Source: JAAXHH01 sp965248395 (GTDB taxonomy: Bacteria > JAAXHH01). Taken from it: 64,000 bases of DNA. Position 1 is the stretch's first letter, and every line of letters begins with the position of its first letter. A program made the translations under genes and the position numbers. Shown in pieces: positions 40,651-49,321 of the stretch. Where the stretch lies: positions 930,001 to 994,000 of the forward strand of contig OZ252103.1 of assembly GCA_965248395.1 (NCBI GenBank), given 5' to 3'. The notes below the pieces were generated by a model. That model was not told the origin of the DNA. It did no database searches and was given only the letters and a program-made list of their open reading frames with translations.

Positions 40651-43581
40651 TCAGAAGCTCATGCGGCCTACCAGGCCGATTCGGTGATCGGACTCGCCGC
40701 CGCGCCGGTCGACCCGCATGCCGGAAAGCTCCAGGGAAACTTTGCGCGAGTTGTTTTCCACCCCGCCGAATCGTGCGCCGAGTCGCATCTGGCGTCGGTC
40801 ATCCCCGGCGAGGTACATTTCGCCGAATGGCGTCATCAGCAGTCCCATTGATGGATAGGCGAGACCGTATCCCACCTCGGCCTTGAGCGCACGGGCGTCG
40901 CGGCCGCCGTTGATGGATGAGCCGGACAGTGGTCGCTCGCGCCACATCATGCCGGAATCTCCGGTAGCGGCGCCGATTCGTGGTGCAACGGACATCGAAA
41001 GACCCTGGCCACCGCCACCAGGTCTCAGGTAGGCTACAAGAGAGATGCCGTTTTCCTTATATCCCTCGGCTGAGTGAACCGCCAGGTACCGGCCCTGTGC
41101 GTTGATGCCGATCCGGCTGCCGGAAAAGCGCAGGCCTCCCGAAACCTCCAAGCCCTGACCCGTCTGTCCGTCGCCACCGTCATATCGCCCCGCCACCTGC
41201 GCGTAGGGCGTCACTGTTGTCCCGCCGCCGAGTTTGGATGACCGCGAACCCTCCAGGCCGATCCGCAATCGCCGTACATCGGCGGTCAGGTCGCCAAGGG
41301 AAGCGGATTCACTATCGGAGGTCGAAAGACGCAACAGACCGGCGTCTCCGACCACGTCGAAACCCAGACCCTGCGAAGTCGCCACCCGCGCGCGCATGCC
41401 TACCATGCCCATGCGCATGGAAAGTTCGGTCGCGTGTTCCTCCGACTCTACCTCGCCCGTCCCGAGTCCCAGGATCGACCACACTTCCGTGCAGCAACCC
41501 GCGCTGGTCCAGCGTACGTAGGGGAGCACACTGGTGAGACTTGTTTCCAGACCGCCGCTGGCCACGGTCACGTCATAGTCCGATTGGCCTAAGTTGCGGG
41601 ACAGGACCAAACCTGCCATCCAACTCTGCCCCGTCGCCACGTCCACGCCCACGTACGCCGTCTTCAGGTTGCCGTCGTAACTGGAGTCGGTCTCGGGTTC
41701 ACCCTGGAAGTTCTGCCAGTCGCCGGTGCCCCAGACGGTCCACCGCCGTCCGCCGTCCGCCATATGGTCCTCAAGCACGTAGGAGAACGAACTGCTCTGC
41801 ATCAGGTAGCCGCTGTTCACGGTACGCCCGTGTTCGGTATCCTCTAGCAATGCAAGGTGTTTCGATCTCGCCTGACGCCGGTGACCCGTCAGTCCAGCCA
41901 GCGCCGATATGCCGGATGCAAGCCCGTCGATCCTGCGGCCTCCCACGGCGACACCACGTCCGCCATCGCCGGCGGAGAAGCGTCCGGCGATGGTGGTGGA
42001 GACGCTGGACAACATGCTCCGGCCCATGGCGGCCAGGATGTTCTGGTAGGCCATTCTCTCCGCAGCAACGGCAGTGACGGTCACTCCGACGGCCACGCTG
42101 GCGGTTTCCACCGCGTTGCTGGCCGTAACCGTAACGGTTGCCGTGCCCTTGCTCGCGCCTGTGACGGTCAGCGTGGCCGCCGACATGACGGCCGTGACCA
42201 CACCGTTATCCGAGGAGGACGCGGAGTAACTCAGGCTGGTGCCGCTGAATAGCGAACCCGCGTTCAGCGACTCGGAGTCGCCTGCATCCAGCGTGACCGA
42301 CGGTGGGCTGCCGACTGTCGCCGGGGCATCGTACGAATCGGTCACCGTAATCGTGGCAGAACCGAGGTCCGTTTCACGGTGGCTGGCGGTGACGACGATC
42401 GTCTCGTTATCGGATTCGTAGACCGTGTCGTCTGTGACCGAGAAGGTCAGGTCCGTCGAGCCCGTTGTGGCATCGGCGGGGATCTTGATCCGCAGTACCC
42501 CGTTTACGCTGTAATCGTCCTCTGTGGCCGTACCCGACAGCGAAAGCTGTATCACCGACGATATCGGTATAGGCGCGCTGGACTGCGTGGCCGTCAGTGT
42601 CACCGTCTGGGCCCCGCCGTCTTCGGATATGGTGGAAGGTTCCGCGGACAGGGTGATCTCCATGACGTAATTGGTCAGATCCGGGTAGAAACCGGAACCA
42701 ATGACCAGTTCCTGTCCGTTCACTGTCGCCGGTTCGGCATAACCCACCTTGGGGGAACCGAGTTCTTCATCTCCGACGACCGTCGGATCGTCGAAGTAGT
42801 ACTCAACATAACCGCCCCCACCCCGGGCGGCCGCAATGAGTTCCCTCACGTACATGACTCCGTTGAGGTCGGTCAGATGGATCAGGTTCGCGCCTTCGAG
42901 CGAAGGATTGGCGGCGTGGAATAAGATGTCACCGTCCGTCTCGGTAATGTATAGGTAGATGTCCCCCTGCTTCCAGGTCCCGTCTTCAACCCGGAAGGAC
43001 TCCACGATTTCCGAATGCCGGTCGTAACCGTACATGTCCACCGCACTGGTATAGGCCGTCACCGCGCCCTGCACGAAGGCCTTTAAGCTTTCCCTGTCCA
43101 TCACCTCGGCCGCGGTTACATCGCCGGCGGGCAGCACGGGAGTAGAGACGTCGTTCACTATAATCGTGGCGGAAGCCAGATCCTGCTGGTCGTGGCTGGC
43201 CGTGACAATGATGGTCTCGCCCCCCGGTTCGTCCACCGTCTCTTCCGCCACCGTGAAGGTCAGTTCCGTGGTTCCGACCGTCTGTTCGGCAGGTATAGTG
43301 ATGACCAGATCACCACTTACAGTGTAGTCGGTGTTCTCTACGGCCGTGCCCGAAAGCTCCAGGGGCAGGCGAACTGATACCGGCAACGCACCCTCGCTGC
43401 GGGTCAGCGTGGCCGTCACGGTCACGGTCCGCGTACTGCCCTCGGTCAGCGTACCGGGTTCCGCCGACAACTCGATCGTCCCGACATGATCATCCAGGTC
43501 GAAGTACAACCCGGCACCGATGACGAGATCCACGCTAGTACCGCCGGGGGAAATACCGGATAGTGATTCCACGTAACCCAA
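40651..43581 (-). CDS. Autotransporter, main part: Calx-beta/Cache/Ig-like passenger and C-terminal barrel (separated from its signal peptide by a TAG)
   Basis: This open frame of 977 codons continues, without frame change, the fragment at 43582-44184, from which it is divided by TAG. It begins inside the end of a first Cache domain (LGYVES, LVIGAGLYFDL) and has no ribosome site of its own. Then come a Calx-beta repeat (about residues 35-140), a full second Cache domain (about 150-300; MDRESLKAFVQGAV, DLNGVMYVRELI, EELGSPKVGYAEP), a second Calx-beta repeat (about 305-410) and an Ig-like/BIG repeat (about 415-505). A type V autotransporter barrel (about 660-976) follows, ending RIGLVGRMSF with terminal Phe. 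In the second Cache copy the codon matching the TAG is Lys. Unless TAG is read through, the barrel and passenger lack export and the gene is inactive. Confidence 0.8.
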   Translation of the reverse strand: MGYVESLSGISPGGTSVDLVIGAGLYFDLDDHVGTIELSAEPGTLTEGSTRTVTVTATLTRSEGALPVSVRLPLELSGTAVENTDYTVSGDLVITIPAEQTVGTTELTFTVAEETVDEPGGETIIVTASHDQQDLASATIIVNDVSTPVLPAGDVTAAEVMDRESLKAFVQGAVTAYTSAVDMYGYDRHSEIVESFRVEDGTWKQGDIYLYITETDGDILFHAANPSLEGANLIHLTDLNGVMYVRELIAAARGGGGYVEYYFDDPTVVGDEELGSPKVGYAEPATVNGQELVIGSGFYPDLTNYVMEITLSAEPSTISEDGGAQTVTLTATQSSAPIPISSVIQLSLSGTATEDDYSVNGVLRIKIPADATTGSTDLTFSVTDDTVYESDNETIVVTASHRETDLGSATITVTDSYDAPATVGSPPSVTLDAGDSESLNAGSLFSGTSLSYSASSSDNGVVTAVMSAATLTVTGASKGTATVTVTASNAVETASVAVGVTVTAVAAERMAYQNILAAMGRSMLSSVSTTIAGRFSAGDGGRGVAVGGRRIDGLASGISALAGLTGHRRQARSKHLALLEDTEHGRTVNSGYLMQSSSFSYVLEDHMADGGRRWTVWGTGDWQNFQGEPETDSSYDGNLKTAYVGVDVATGQSWMAGLVLSRNLGQSDYDVTVASGGLETSLTSVLPYVRWTSAGCCTEVWSILGLGTGEVESEEHATELSMRMGMVGMRARVATSQGLGFDVVGDAGLLRLSTSDSESASLGDLTADVRRLRIGLEGSRSSKLGGGTTVTPYAQVAGRYDGGDGQTGQGLEVSGGLRFSGSRIGINAQGRYLAVHSAEGYKENGISLVAYLRPGGGGQGLSMSVAPRIGAATGDSGMMWRERPLSGSSINGGRDARALKAEVGYGLAYPSMGLLMTPFGEMYLAGDDRRQMRLGARFGGVENNSRKVSLELSGMRVDRRGGESDHRIGLVGRMSF

Positions 43582-44184
43582 CTACGGCGAACCGGTATCT
43601 TCGTCTCCCGGCAAATCCGGATCGTCGCAGTGGTATTGAACGAATCCCCCACCGGCCTTCGCCTCGGCGATGAGATCCTGGACGAAATAGACCCCGTTCA
43701 CGTCTTTATCATCCCAAGCATCCGTGTTCTCCTTGCTGGCGTCGGCGCCGTGGAAGAACCAATTTCCCTCGGGGGTCAAGGCGAAAAGGTAGGCGTGTTC
43801 GTGCCTCCAGGGCCCGCCTTCTTCCCTGAAGATATCCAGATTCGCCGCCAGGGTGTCGAACCCGTACAACTCGAAGGCTGTCTCGTAGCTGACGATGGAC
43901 CCCTCCACGAACTTCACAAGGGTTTCCCGGTCCACCACCTCGGCAGCAGTGACCTCCGGGGCGGGGATGGTGGATGGATCGATCGTGGGTGGAGAAGGGT
44001 CTGAGCTGGAAAGGTCCTGCCGAAATCCGCCGACCATGATCACCTTTTCACCGGTTATTCCAGAGATGTAACTTACGGCAAAGGCAGGCCTTGCAAACGA
44101 AAGAAGCCCGGCGAGTCCAAACATACCCCCTAAAACTAGAATCGATACGAGCAACCTATCAGATTCAAATATAGAGGATCTCAT
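43582..44184 (-). CDS. Autotransporter N-terminal fragment: signal peptide and most of the first Cache domain, ends at TAG
   Basis: The ATG at 44184 has AGGGAG (44199-44194) 9 nt upstream; ATGs at 44193 and 44217 are alternatives. The 200-residue fragment has a signal peptide (RLLVSILVLGGMFGLAGLLSF, cleavage near PAFAVS), a Pro-rich linker and a Cache domain (VDRETLVKFVEGSI, DKDVNGVYFVQDLI, GGGFVQYHCDDPDL). It ends EDTGSP-TAG, where the paralogous Cache copy downstream reads GSPKVGYA. Only one base change (AAG to TAG) separates the two halves. Together they would make an approximately 1,177-residue surface protein with two Cache plus Calx-beta modules. Cache domains bind small ligands in receptors, so display on an autotransporter is unusual. 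Confidence 0.75.
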   Translation of the reverse strand: MRSSIFESDRLLVSILVLGGMFGLAGLLSFARPAFAVSYISGITGEKVIMVGGFRQDLSSSDPSPPTIDPSTIPAPEVTAAEVVDRETLVKFVEGSIVSYETAFELYGFDTLAANLDIFREEGGPWRHEHAYLFALTPEGNWFFHGADASKENTDAWDDKDVNGVYFVQDLIAEAKAGGGFVQYHCDDPDLPGDEDTGSP

Positions 44185-44388
44185 TATATGCATCTCCCTG
44201 TGGAAGGATGTGATCACGTCTGTGTATCGGGTGTTTTCGATTATTGTAAGATTGACAAGATCAATTTATGAAAAAGTTGAGTATCTTAAAGTCAAGCGAA
44301 AGGTGAAGTTGAATGTAAGTTTCGGTTTCTTTACTTGGCCAATGCAACGTTTTTGGAATCGTTCGGCGCCGCCAGGGACTTTCATGTA

Positions 44389-45636
44389 TTACTCCCAGGA
44401 TTCCAGGTATTCCTTCTGGTCCGAAGTCATCGCGTCGCACGACAAGCCCATGCTTTCGAGCTTCAGGCCCGCGATGTGCCGGTCAAACTCCTCGGGTAGC
44501 GTATGGATGCCAGGCGTCAACTCGTCCTGTCTTTTGACAAGAAACTCAGCGGCTAGTGCCTGGTTGGCGAAGGAAAGGTCCATCACGGCCGCCGGATGCC
44601 CCTCGCCCGCAACGAGATTGACCAGTCGTCCTTCTCCCAGGACGTATAGTTTCCGTTTATCCGGAAGCGTGTACTCTTCCACGTGTGGTCGCATGGGTCG
44701 TCGCGCGACCGCCAACTCGTCAAGCGCTTCCAGGTCGATTTCCACGTCGAAGTGTCCGGCGTTGGCCAGCACCGCTCCGTCGTTCATGACGGCCAAGTGG
44801 TCACGATTCACTACACCGCGATTGCCGGTAACGGTGATGAACAGGTCTCCCAACATGGCTGCTTCTTCCATCGGCAAGACGCGATATCCCTCCATCGCCG
44901 CTTCCAGTGCCGGTACGGGATCCGCTTCCGTAACGACGACATTCGCGCCCAAACCACGAGCCCGGGACGCCACGCCGCGGCCGCACCAGCCGTATCCGCA
45001 AACCACCACGGTCTTTCCCGCAATCAGAAGGTTCGTCGCCCGTATGACACCGTCTAGGGCGCTCTGTCCTGTCCCGTACCGATTGTCGAACAGGTACTTG
45101 GTTTTCGATTCGTTGACCGCGATCACCGGGAAAGTCAGATCTCCATTGCGAACCATGCTCCGCAGGCGGTTTATGCCGGTGGTGGTCTCTTCCGTACCAC
45201 CGATGATACACTCCAGATGACGTCGATGGTGGAGATGCGCCGTCGTTACGAGGTCCGCCCCGTCGTCGAGCAACACGTCCGGTTTCGCGTACAGGACGGT
45301 GTGCATATGGCGCCTGAGCGTATCGGGATCTTCGCCCCTTATGGCGTACACGTGAATACCGTGATGTATGACCAGGCTGGCTGCTACGTCGTCCTGCGTG
45401 CTGAGGGGATTGGAAGCGCATACGAACGGTTCCGCTCCGCCCGCCTTGATCGTCGTTACGAGGTTCGCCGTCTTGGTCGAAATGTGCAGGCACACGCCGA
45501 CCCGCAACCCCTTGAACGGTTGTTCGCGGGAGATCCTTTCCCTGATCGAATTCAATACCGGCATCTGCCGGGCGTCCCATTCAATGCGAACGGCTCCGGA
45601 CTCAGCAAGGTCCGGGTTGCTAATTTCGTATTCCAT
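44389..45636 (-). CDS. ahcY: S-adenosylhomocysteine hydrolase (short form)
   Basis: The 415-residue enzyme converts SAH to adenosine and homocysteine in the SAM cycle and would serve the several methyltransferases in this window. Evidence: LHISTKTANLVTTIKAGGAEPF, DDGADL, GGTEETTTGINRL, NESKTKYLFDNRYGTGQSALDG, the NAD loop VVCGYGWCGRG, NAGHFDVEID and LVNLVAGEGHPAAVMDLSFANQAL. It lacks the 40-residue insertion and the KPxHYRY tail of eukaryote-type enzymes, so it is the short type found in archaea and Thermotoga. Start: ATG at 45636; the frame is open further upstream but those residues are not family-like. No Shine-Dalgarno is evident. Confidence 0.93.
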   Translation of the reverse strand: MEYEISNPDLAESGAVRIEWDARQMPVLNSIRERISREQPFKGLRVGVCLHISTKTANLVTTIKAGGAEPFVCASNPLSTQDDVAASLVIHHGIHVYAIRGEDPDTLRRHMHTVLYAKPDVLLDDGADLVTTAHLHHRRHLECIIGGTEETTTGINRLRSMVRNGDLTFPVIAVNESKTKYLFDNRYGTGQSALDGVIRATNLLIAGKTVVVCGYGWCGRGVASRARGLGANVVVTEADPVPALEAAMEGYRVLPMEEAAMLGDLFITVTGNRGVVNRDHLAVMNDGAVLANAGHFDVEIDLEALDELAVARRPMRPHVEEYTLPDKRKLYVLGEGRLVNLVAGEGHPAAVMDLSFANQALAAEFLVKRQDELTPGIHTLPEEFDRHIAGLKLESMGLSCDAMTSDQKEYLESWE

Positions 45637-45734
45637 ATACTGAATTCGATTTGAGAGTTGGGTCTTTACTGACGTTCTTCGCCGTTTACCTCTGGGACAG
45701 CAACGAAGTAACTTCTTTGCGACAGCCAACGGTA

Positions 45735-45763
45735 TATATGGCACCCTGTTTATTGTAAGTCAA
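45735..45763 (-). promoter_or_regulatory. Possible promoter of ahcY
   Basis: On the minus strand TTGACT (45763-45758), a 17-bp spacer and CATATA (45740-45735), about 100 bp before the ahcY ATG. A shifted TATATA with a 19-bp spacer is an alternative -10 box. I looked for a SAH riboswitch core in this 284-bp gap and did not find one. Confidence 0.4.
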
Positions 45764-45809
45764 AGACTAATACAACACGCGTGCCCAATACCACACACAA
45801 CATATGAAC

Positions 45810-45839
45810 TTGACACGTCCCGTCTTTAACGAGTAACAT
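45810..45839 (+). promoter_or_regulatory. Promoter of the MATE transporter gene
   Basis: TTGACA (45810-45815), an 18-bp spacer and TAACAT (45834-45839), about 80 bp before the GTG start at 45921. Confidence 0.5.
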
Positions 45840-45920
45840 GAGAAAATTTCGGTAAATAACGGATTTACCGGGTTTTACAACGATCAACCTCCGCCTTCTT
45901 CATGCACAAGTGAGCGCCCC

Positions 45921-47264
45921 GTGCTCGACCTCTCCAGACAACGCCTCAACCGCACCATACTGACCCTCGCCTGGCCGGCCATACTCGAAAACCTGATGCA
46001 TACCTCCGTCTATGTCGTGGACAGTATTTTCATCGGATCGCTGGGCACGCTGGCCTTCGCCGCCGTCGGCCAGAGTTCCATGATCCTCTTTACGACGGTG
46101 TTCGTCTTCTACGGTATCGGCGTGGCCACGGGTGCCATCGTGGCGAGGAACCTGGGTCGCGGCGACCGGAAATCAGCCAGTGAGGCCGCGGGACAGGGCA
46201 TCATACTCGGTACGTCCATCGGCCTGATCGTTGCCTCGGTAGGTCTGATGTTCGGTGAAGACCTTATGGTTCTGCTGGGAACGGAGCCGGATGTGGTCGC
46301 CCTGGCCCAGGAGTACATGCCGATCGTATTCGCATTCAGCGTCATGCGGCTGTTCATCTATACCAGTAGCGGCGTACTGCGTGCGGCGGGCGACACGAAA
46401 ACACCCATGTGGATCACGGGCATCATGAACGTGTTCAACATTTTCGCCGACTGGGTGCTGATCTTCGGCATCGGTCCGTTTCCGGAACTGGGTATCACCG
46501 GAGCGGCGCTGGCCACCGGTTCGGCTTATGTCCTGGGCGCTTCCATGCTCGTCTACAAGTTGTTCCGGCGCCACGCCAAATTCAGGCTGCACGGCAGTGA
46601 CCTGCGCGGAATCAAACCGTACTACATGCGGACCATCGTACGAATCGCCCTGCCTAATGTCGGGGAACAGATGGTCATGCAGAGCGCTTATTTTTCATTC
46701 ATGTGGATCGTGACCGGTCTCGGTACGACCGCGATGACCGCCCATTTCATGACCATAAGGGTGGAGATGGTTTCCTTCATGCCCGTGTTCGGGCTGTCGA
46801 TGGCGGTGGCCACCATTGTCGGGCAGAGTCTCGGGGCTGAGCGTCCTGAAATCGCGGAACTCTGTGTAAAGAAGGCTGCCCGCATAGGACTGATCGCCAT
46901 GAGCCTGCTGGGTGTCATCTTCGTCGCGGTGCCCGGTCCCCTCGTCGGCATCTACAGCCCAGCGCCGGAGGTATACAGTCTGGCCGTTGTCTGTGTCCGG
47001 ATCGCCGCTCTCGAACTGCCCACCTCGGCGATCCTCATGATTTACACCGGCGCCATGCGAGGCGCCGGAGACACCCTGAGTCCCATGCTCATCAGTATCT
47101 TCGGTGCGATTTTCCTGCGGATCGGCATGATGTACCTGCTGGTCATCGGATTGGGATGGGGGTTATACGGAATATGGTACGGGACCGCGATCGACTGGGG
47201 CGTTCGCCTGGTGATCGCCTGGTTCCTGTTCCGGAGAGGACGCTGGAAGCGCGTGGCTTTATAG
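45921..47264 (+). CDS. MATE family efflux transporter
   Basis: A 447-residue inner-membrane protein with twelve hydrophobic helices in two homologous halves. The N-half pattern LNRTILTLAWPAILENLMHTSVYVVDSIFIGSLG and the second-half repeat IALPNVGEQMVMQSAYFSFMWIVTGLG are typical of NorM-like MATE exporters, which use Na+ or H+ gradients to expel cationic drugs or metabolites. The GTG at 45921 starts the conserved N-terminal helix; no good Shine-Dalgarno is visible. It is divergent from ahcY. Substrate unknown. Confidence 0.9.
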   Translation: MLDLSRQRLNRTILTLAWPAILENLMHTSVYVVDSIFIGSLGTLAFAAVGQSSMILFTTVFVFYGIGVATGAIVARNLGRGDRKSASEAAGQGIILGTSIGLIVASVGLMFGEDLMVLLGTEPDVVALAQEYMPIVFAFSVMRLFIYTSSGVLRAAGDTKTPMWITGIMNVFNIFADWVLIFGIGPFPELGITGAALATGSAYVLGASMLVYKLFRRHAKFRLHGSDLRGIKPYYMRTIVRIALPNVGEQMVMQSAYFSFMWIVTGLGTTAMTAHFMTIRVEMVSFMPVFGLSMAVATIVGQSLGAERPEIAELCVKKAARIGLIAMSLLGVIFVAVPGPLVGIYSPAPEVYSLAVVCVRIAALELPTSAILMIYTGAMRGAGDTLSPMLISIFGAIFLRIGMMYLLVIGLGWGLYGIWYGTAIDWGVRLVIAWFLFRRGRWKRVAL

Positions 47265-47285
47265 AATACCAGGTCATTGGCAGAT

Positions 47286-47314
47286 TTGACAATGTGTAAT
47301 CTGACGACTACCAT
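47286..47314 (+). promoter_or_regulatory. Promoter of the dtd operon
   Basis: TTGACA (47286-47291), a 17-bp spacer and TACCAT (47309-47314). The dtd ATG is at 47365. Confidence 0.55.
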
Positions 47315-47364
47315 GCTTTCACCAAATCGCGTGTTCTTTATTAGTTGTATCCGGAGTTGAACCT

Positions 47365-47808
47365 ATGCGGGTCGTATTGCAACGCGTCTCAAGCGCTTCT
47401 GTCAAGATCGACGGAACGGTTACCGGAGAAATCGGTCCTGGGCTCGTCCTGCTCCTCGGCATTGCGAAAGACGATACCCCGCGGGACGTGGAATATGTCG
47501 TCGACAAGTGCGTGCAACTCCGGATTTTCGGTGACGAGAACGGAAAGATGAATCGCTCCCTGCTCGACGTGGCGGGCGATGTGCTGGCGATTTCCCAGTT
47601 CACCCTTTTCGGCGATACCCGCAAGGGCCGCAGGCCCAGTTTCGAGACCGCCGCGCCACCTGACCACGCCGAACCTCTGTACGAACTGGCGGTTGAACGT
47701 CTCGGGGGATTTGGTATACGGGTCGCCACCGGCCGGTTCGGAGCCTTCATGGAAGTGGCGCTGGTCAATGACGGCCCTGTGACCCTTACCGTAGAGTCGC
47801 GTCGATGA
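47365..47808 (+). CDS. dtd: D-aminoacyl-tRNA deacylase
   Basis: Dtd hydrolyses D-aminoacyl-tRNAs (and Gly-tRNA-Ala) as a chiral proofreader. The 147-residue protein shows the start MRVVLQRVSSASV, the active-site motif SQFTLFGDTRKGRRPSF and the NDGPVT motif near the C-terminus that sets chiral selection. It overlaps maf by 4 nt (ATGA) and opens a four-gene plus-strand run. Confidence 0.95.
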   Translation: MRVVLQRVSSASVKIDGTVTGEIGPGLVLLLGIAKDDTPRDVEYVVDKCVQLRIFGDENGKMNRSLLDVAGDVLAISQFTLFGDTRKGRRPSFETAAPPDHAEPLYELAVERLGGFGIRVATGRFGAFMEVALVNDGPVTLTVESRR

Positions 47809-48398
47809 AGAAAATCGTCCTGGCCTCATCATCGCCTCGAAGGTCCGACCTGCTCAGGCAGATCGGGTTGTCCTTCGAGGTCGCGGCGCCGGATGTCGAT
47901 GAGTCCCTGTATTCATTTGACGAAGATCCGCCAGGTACGGCGGAACGGCTCGCGCTGGCCAAGGCGCGAAACGCAGCAGGAAGATTCGATGTCAGTGGCC
48001 GTCTTGTGCTCGGGGCCGACACGGTGGTCCTGTTCGAAGGTCGGATACTCGGCAAACCGGACGACGCCGAGGACGCGTACAACATGCTGCGCAGACTGAC
48101 GGGCCATTCCCACAGGGTCCTCACGGGATTCGCTCTGCTGGATCCCGACACGGATCGCTCGGTGACGGGACACGAATGGACGACCGTCTTCATGCGGGAA
48201 TGCACCGGCGAGGAGATCAGGGCGTACGTGGATACGGGCGAACCCCTGGACAAGGCCGGGTCTTACGGCGCCCACGCCCTGGGAAGCAGTCTCGTCACCC
48301 GCGTGGAAGGGTGCTTCTACAATGTAATTGGCCTTCCGCTCGCCCGTTTGATCATGACGCTTAAAACCTTTGACGCCGACGCGGTCGGACGAGACTAG
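47805..48398 (+). CDS. maf: Maf family nucleoside triphosphate pyrophosphatase
   Basis: The 197-residue house-cleaning enzyme hydrolyses dTTP, UTP or modified nucleotides to monophosphates. Family blocks: ASSSPRRSDLLRQIGLSFEV, the LGADTVV metal motif, ILGKPDDAEDAYNMLRRLTGHSHRV and GSYGAHALGSSLVTRVEGCFYNVIGLP. The start overlaps the dtd stop, so it is translationally coupled. YhdE/YceF subgroup choice was not attempted. Confidence 0.93.
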   Translation: MKKIVLASSSPRRSDLLRQIGLSFEVAAPDVDESLYSFDEDPPGTAERLALAKARNAAGRFDVSGRLVLGADTVVLFEGRILGKPDDAEDAYNMLRRLTGHSHRVLTGFALLDPDTDRSVTGHEWTTVFMRECTGEEIRAYVDTGEPLDKAGSYGAHALGSSLVTRVEGCFYNVIGLPLARLIMTLKTFDADAVGRD

Positions 48399-48401
48399 CC
48401 C

Positions 48402-48920
48402 ATGGCAGATTTCCGTGGACATCTCTGGGGCGGATTTTTCGCCACCATGCTCTCCGCCATGCTTTGCGTCGCCGGTCTCTGGTGGACAGGAACACTTGAA
48501 CCCTACCGGACGATCGATGTCTGGCCAAAGGTGCTGCTCCTCCTCTCCATCGGGATGTTGTCGGCCTGCTTTCCGGATACGGACATCGAGAGCAAATCGC
48601 AACGGTTGTTCTACCGCCTGTTGATTCTGCTGGACGCATGGTTTATTTTGATAGGAGATTATAGAACTGCGGCCCTGATCGGTCTCGGCGCGATGCTGCC
48701 GCTGCTTGGCAAGCACAGGGGATGGACCCACACCTGGCTGGCCATGCTGCTGGTACCGGCTCTTTTTCTGCTTGTACCCATGTATTTGAAACAGACCGTT
48801 GAATCCTTTCCGATCGTCTGCTACGTCGTATCGGTATCGGCCTATGCCAGTCACCTTGTGCTCGACGGCTACATCGAACAAACCGCCAGGCGCTTTCGCC
48901 GTTTACTCGGCGTGAGATAG
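48402..48920 (+). CDS. YdjM/DUF457-like membrane-bound metal-dependent hydrolase
   Basis: This 172-residue inner-membrane protein has four to five hydrophobic segments and the family's conserved polar residues: H7 in FRGHLWGG, FPDTDIES, KHRGWTHTW and SHLVLDG. These residues are thought to bind a metal at the membrane face. The enzymatic role of the family is not established. It begins 3 bp after maf, inside the same operon. Confidence 0.8.
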   Translation: MADFRGHLWGGFFATMLSAMLCVAGLWWTGTLEPYRTIDVWPKVLLLLSIGMLSACFPDTDIESKSQRLFYRLLILLDAWFILIGDYRTAALIGLGAMLPLLGKHRGWTHTWLAMLLVPALFLLVPMYLKQTVESFPIVCYVVSVSAYASHLVLDGYIEQTARRFRRLLGVR

Positions 48921-48967
48921 GTGGTACTGGCGGTACTGGCAACCCAGATATTCAAATCGGAGGTGTT

Positions 48968-49261
48968 ATGAAAAGCGCACTGGAAATCGCTATGGAAAAA
49001 ACCGCCGGCGCGGAGCAGGTCGGCAAACTGACGGACGAGCAGCGATCGGCGATCGGCGACCTGGAAAAGGAATACCAGGCTAAAATCGCGGAACAGGAGA
49101 TCATGGTCGAATCGAAGATTAAGCTGCTCGCAGCCCAGGCGACGGGACACGAGTTCCAGGAACAGGTACACGCACTGCGCGAACAACTGGCACAGGAACG
49201 GGAACGCCTGGACGAGGACAGAAAAGCGAAGATCCAGGCGGTCCGGGACCAGTCGTCGTAG
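48968..49261 (+). CDS. Small coiled-coil protein of unknown function
   Basis: The ATG at 48968 has GGAGGTG at 48960-48966. The 97-residue product is almost entirely charged and helical. A heptad-like pattern runs from about residue 25 to 92 (QRSAIGDLEKEYQAK, EIMVESKIKLLAAQ, HALREQLAQERERLDEDRK). No signal peptide, membrane segment or cysteine is present. I do not recognise a family. It follows the YdjM-like gene by 47 bp in the same direction and may be co-transcribed. Confidence 0.75.
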   Translation: MKSALEIAMEKTAGAEQVGKLTDEQRSAIGDLEKEYQAKIAEQEIMVESKIKLLAAQATGHEFQEQVHALREQLAQERERLDEDRKAKIQAVRDQSS

Positions 49262-49321
49262 GCTGGCATCCTCCCGGACGGTCCATACTTCGGGTTTCAG
49301 GAATCTACGGAGCACTTCAAT

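Noticed and set aside
41217..42924. Long plus-strand open frames opposite the autotransporter gene.
   Set aside because: Their products are Arg/Pro-rich and lack domains. They are mirror frames of a GC-rich repeat-containing gene on the other strand.
3881..43584. TAG recoding as an amino acid, suggested by in-frame TAG codons in purU and in the autotransporter.
   Set aside because: Many intact genes here end in TAG (for example the epimerase at 8536, M56 peptidase at 11907, methyltransferase at 14245, flippase at 15858), and purU carries other lesions. General recoding is not supported; local readthrough of the autotransporter stays open.
40577..44184. CRISPR-like or tandem DNA repeat in the autotransporter region.
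   Set aside because: The repetition is at protein-domain level (Cache, Calx-beta) with diverged DNA; there is no regular short repeat-spacer pattern.
45637..45920. SAH riboswitch in front of ahcY.
   Set aside because: The conserved purine-rich core was not found on the minus strand in this gap; only a promoter-like pair is visible.
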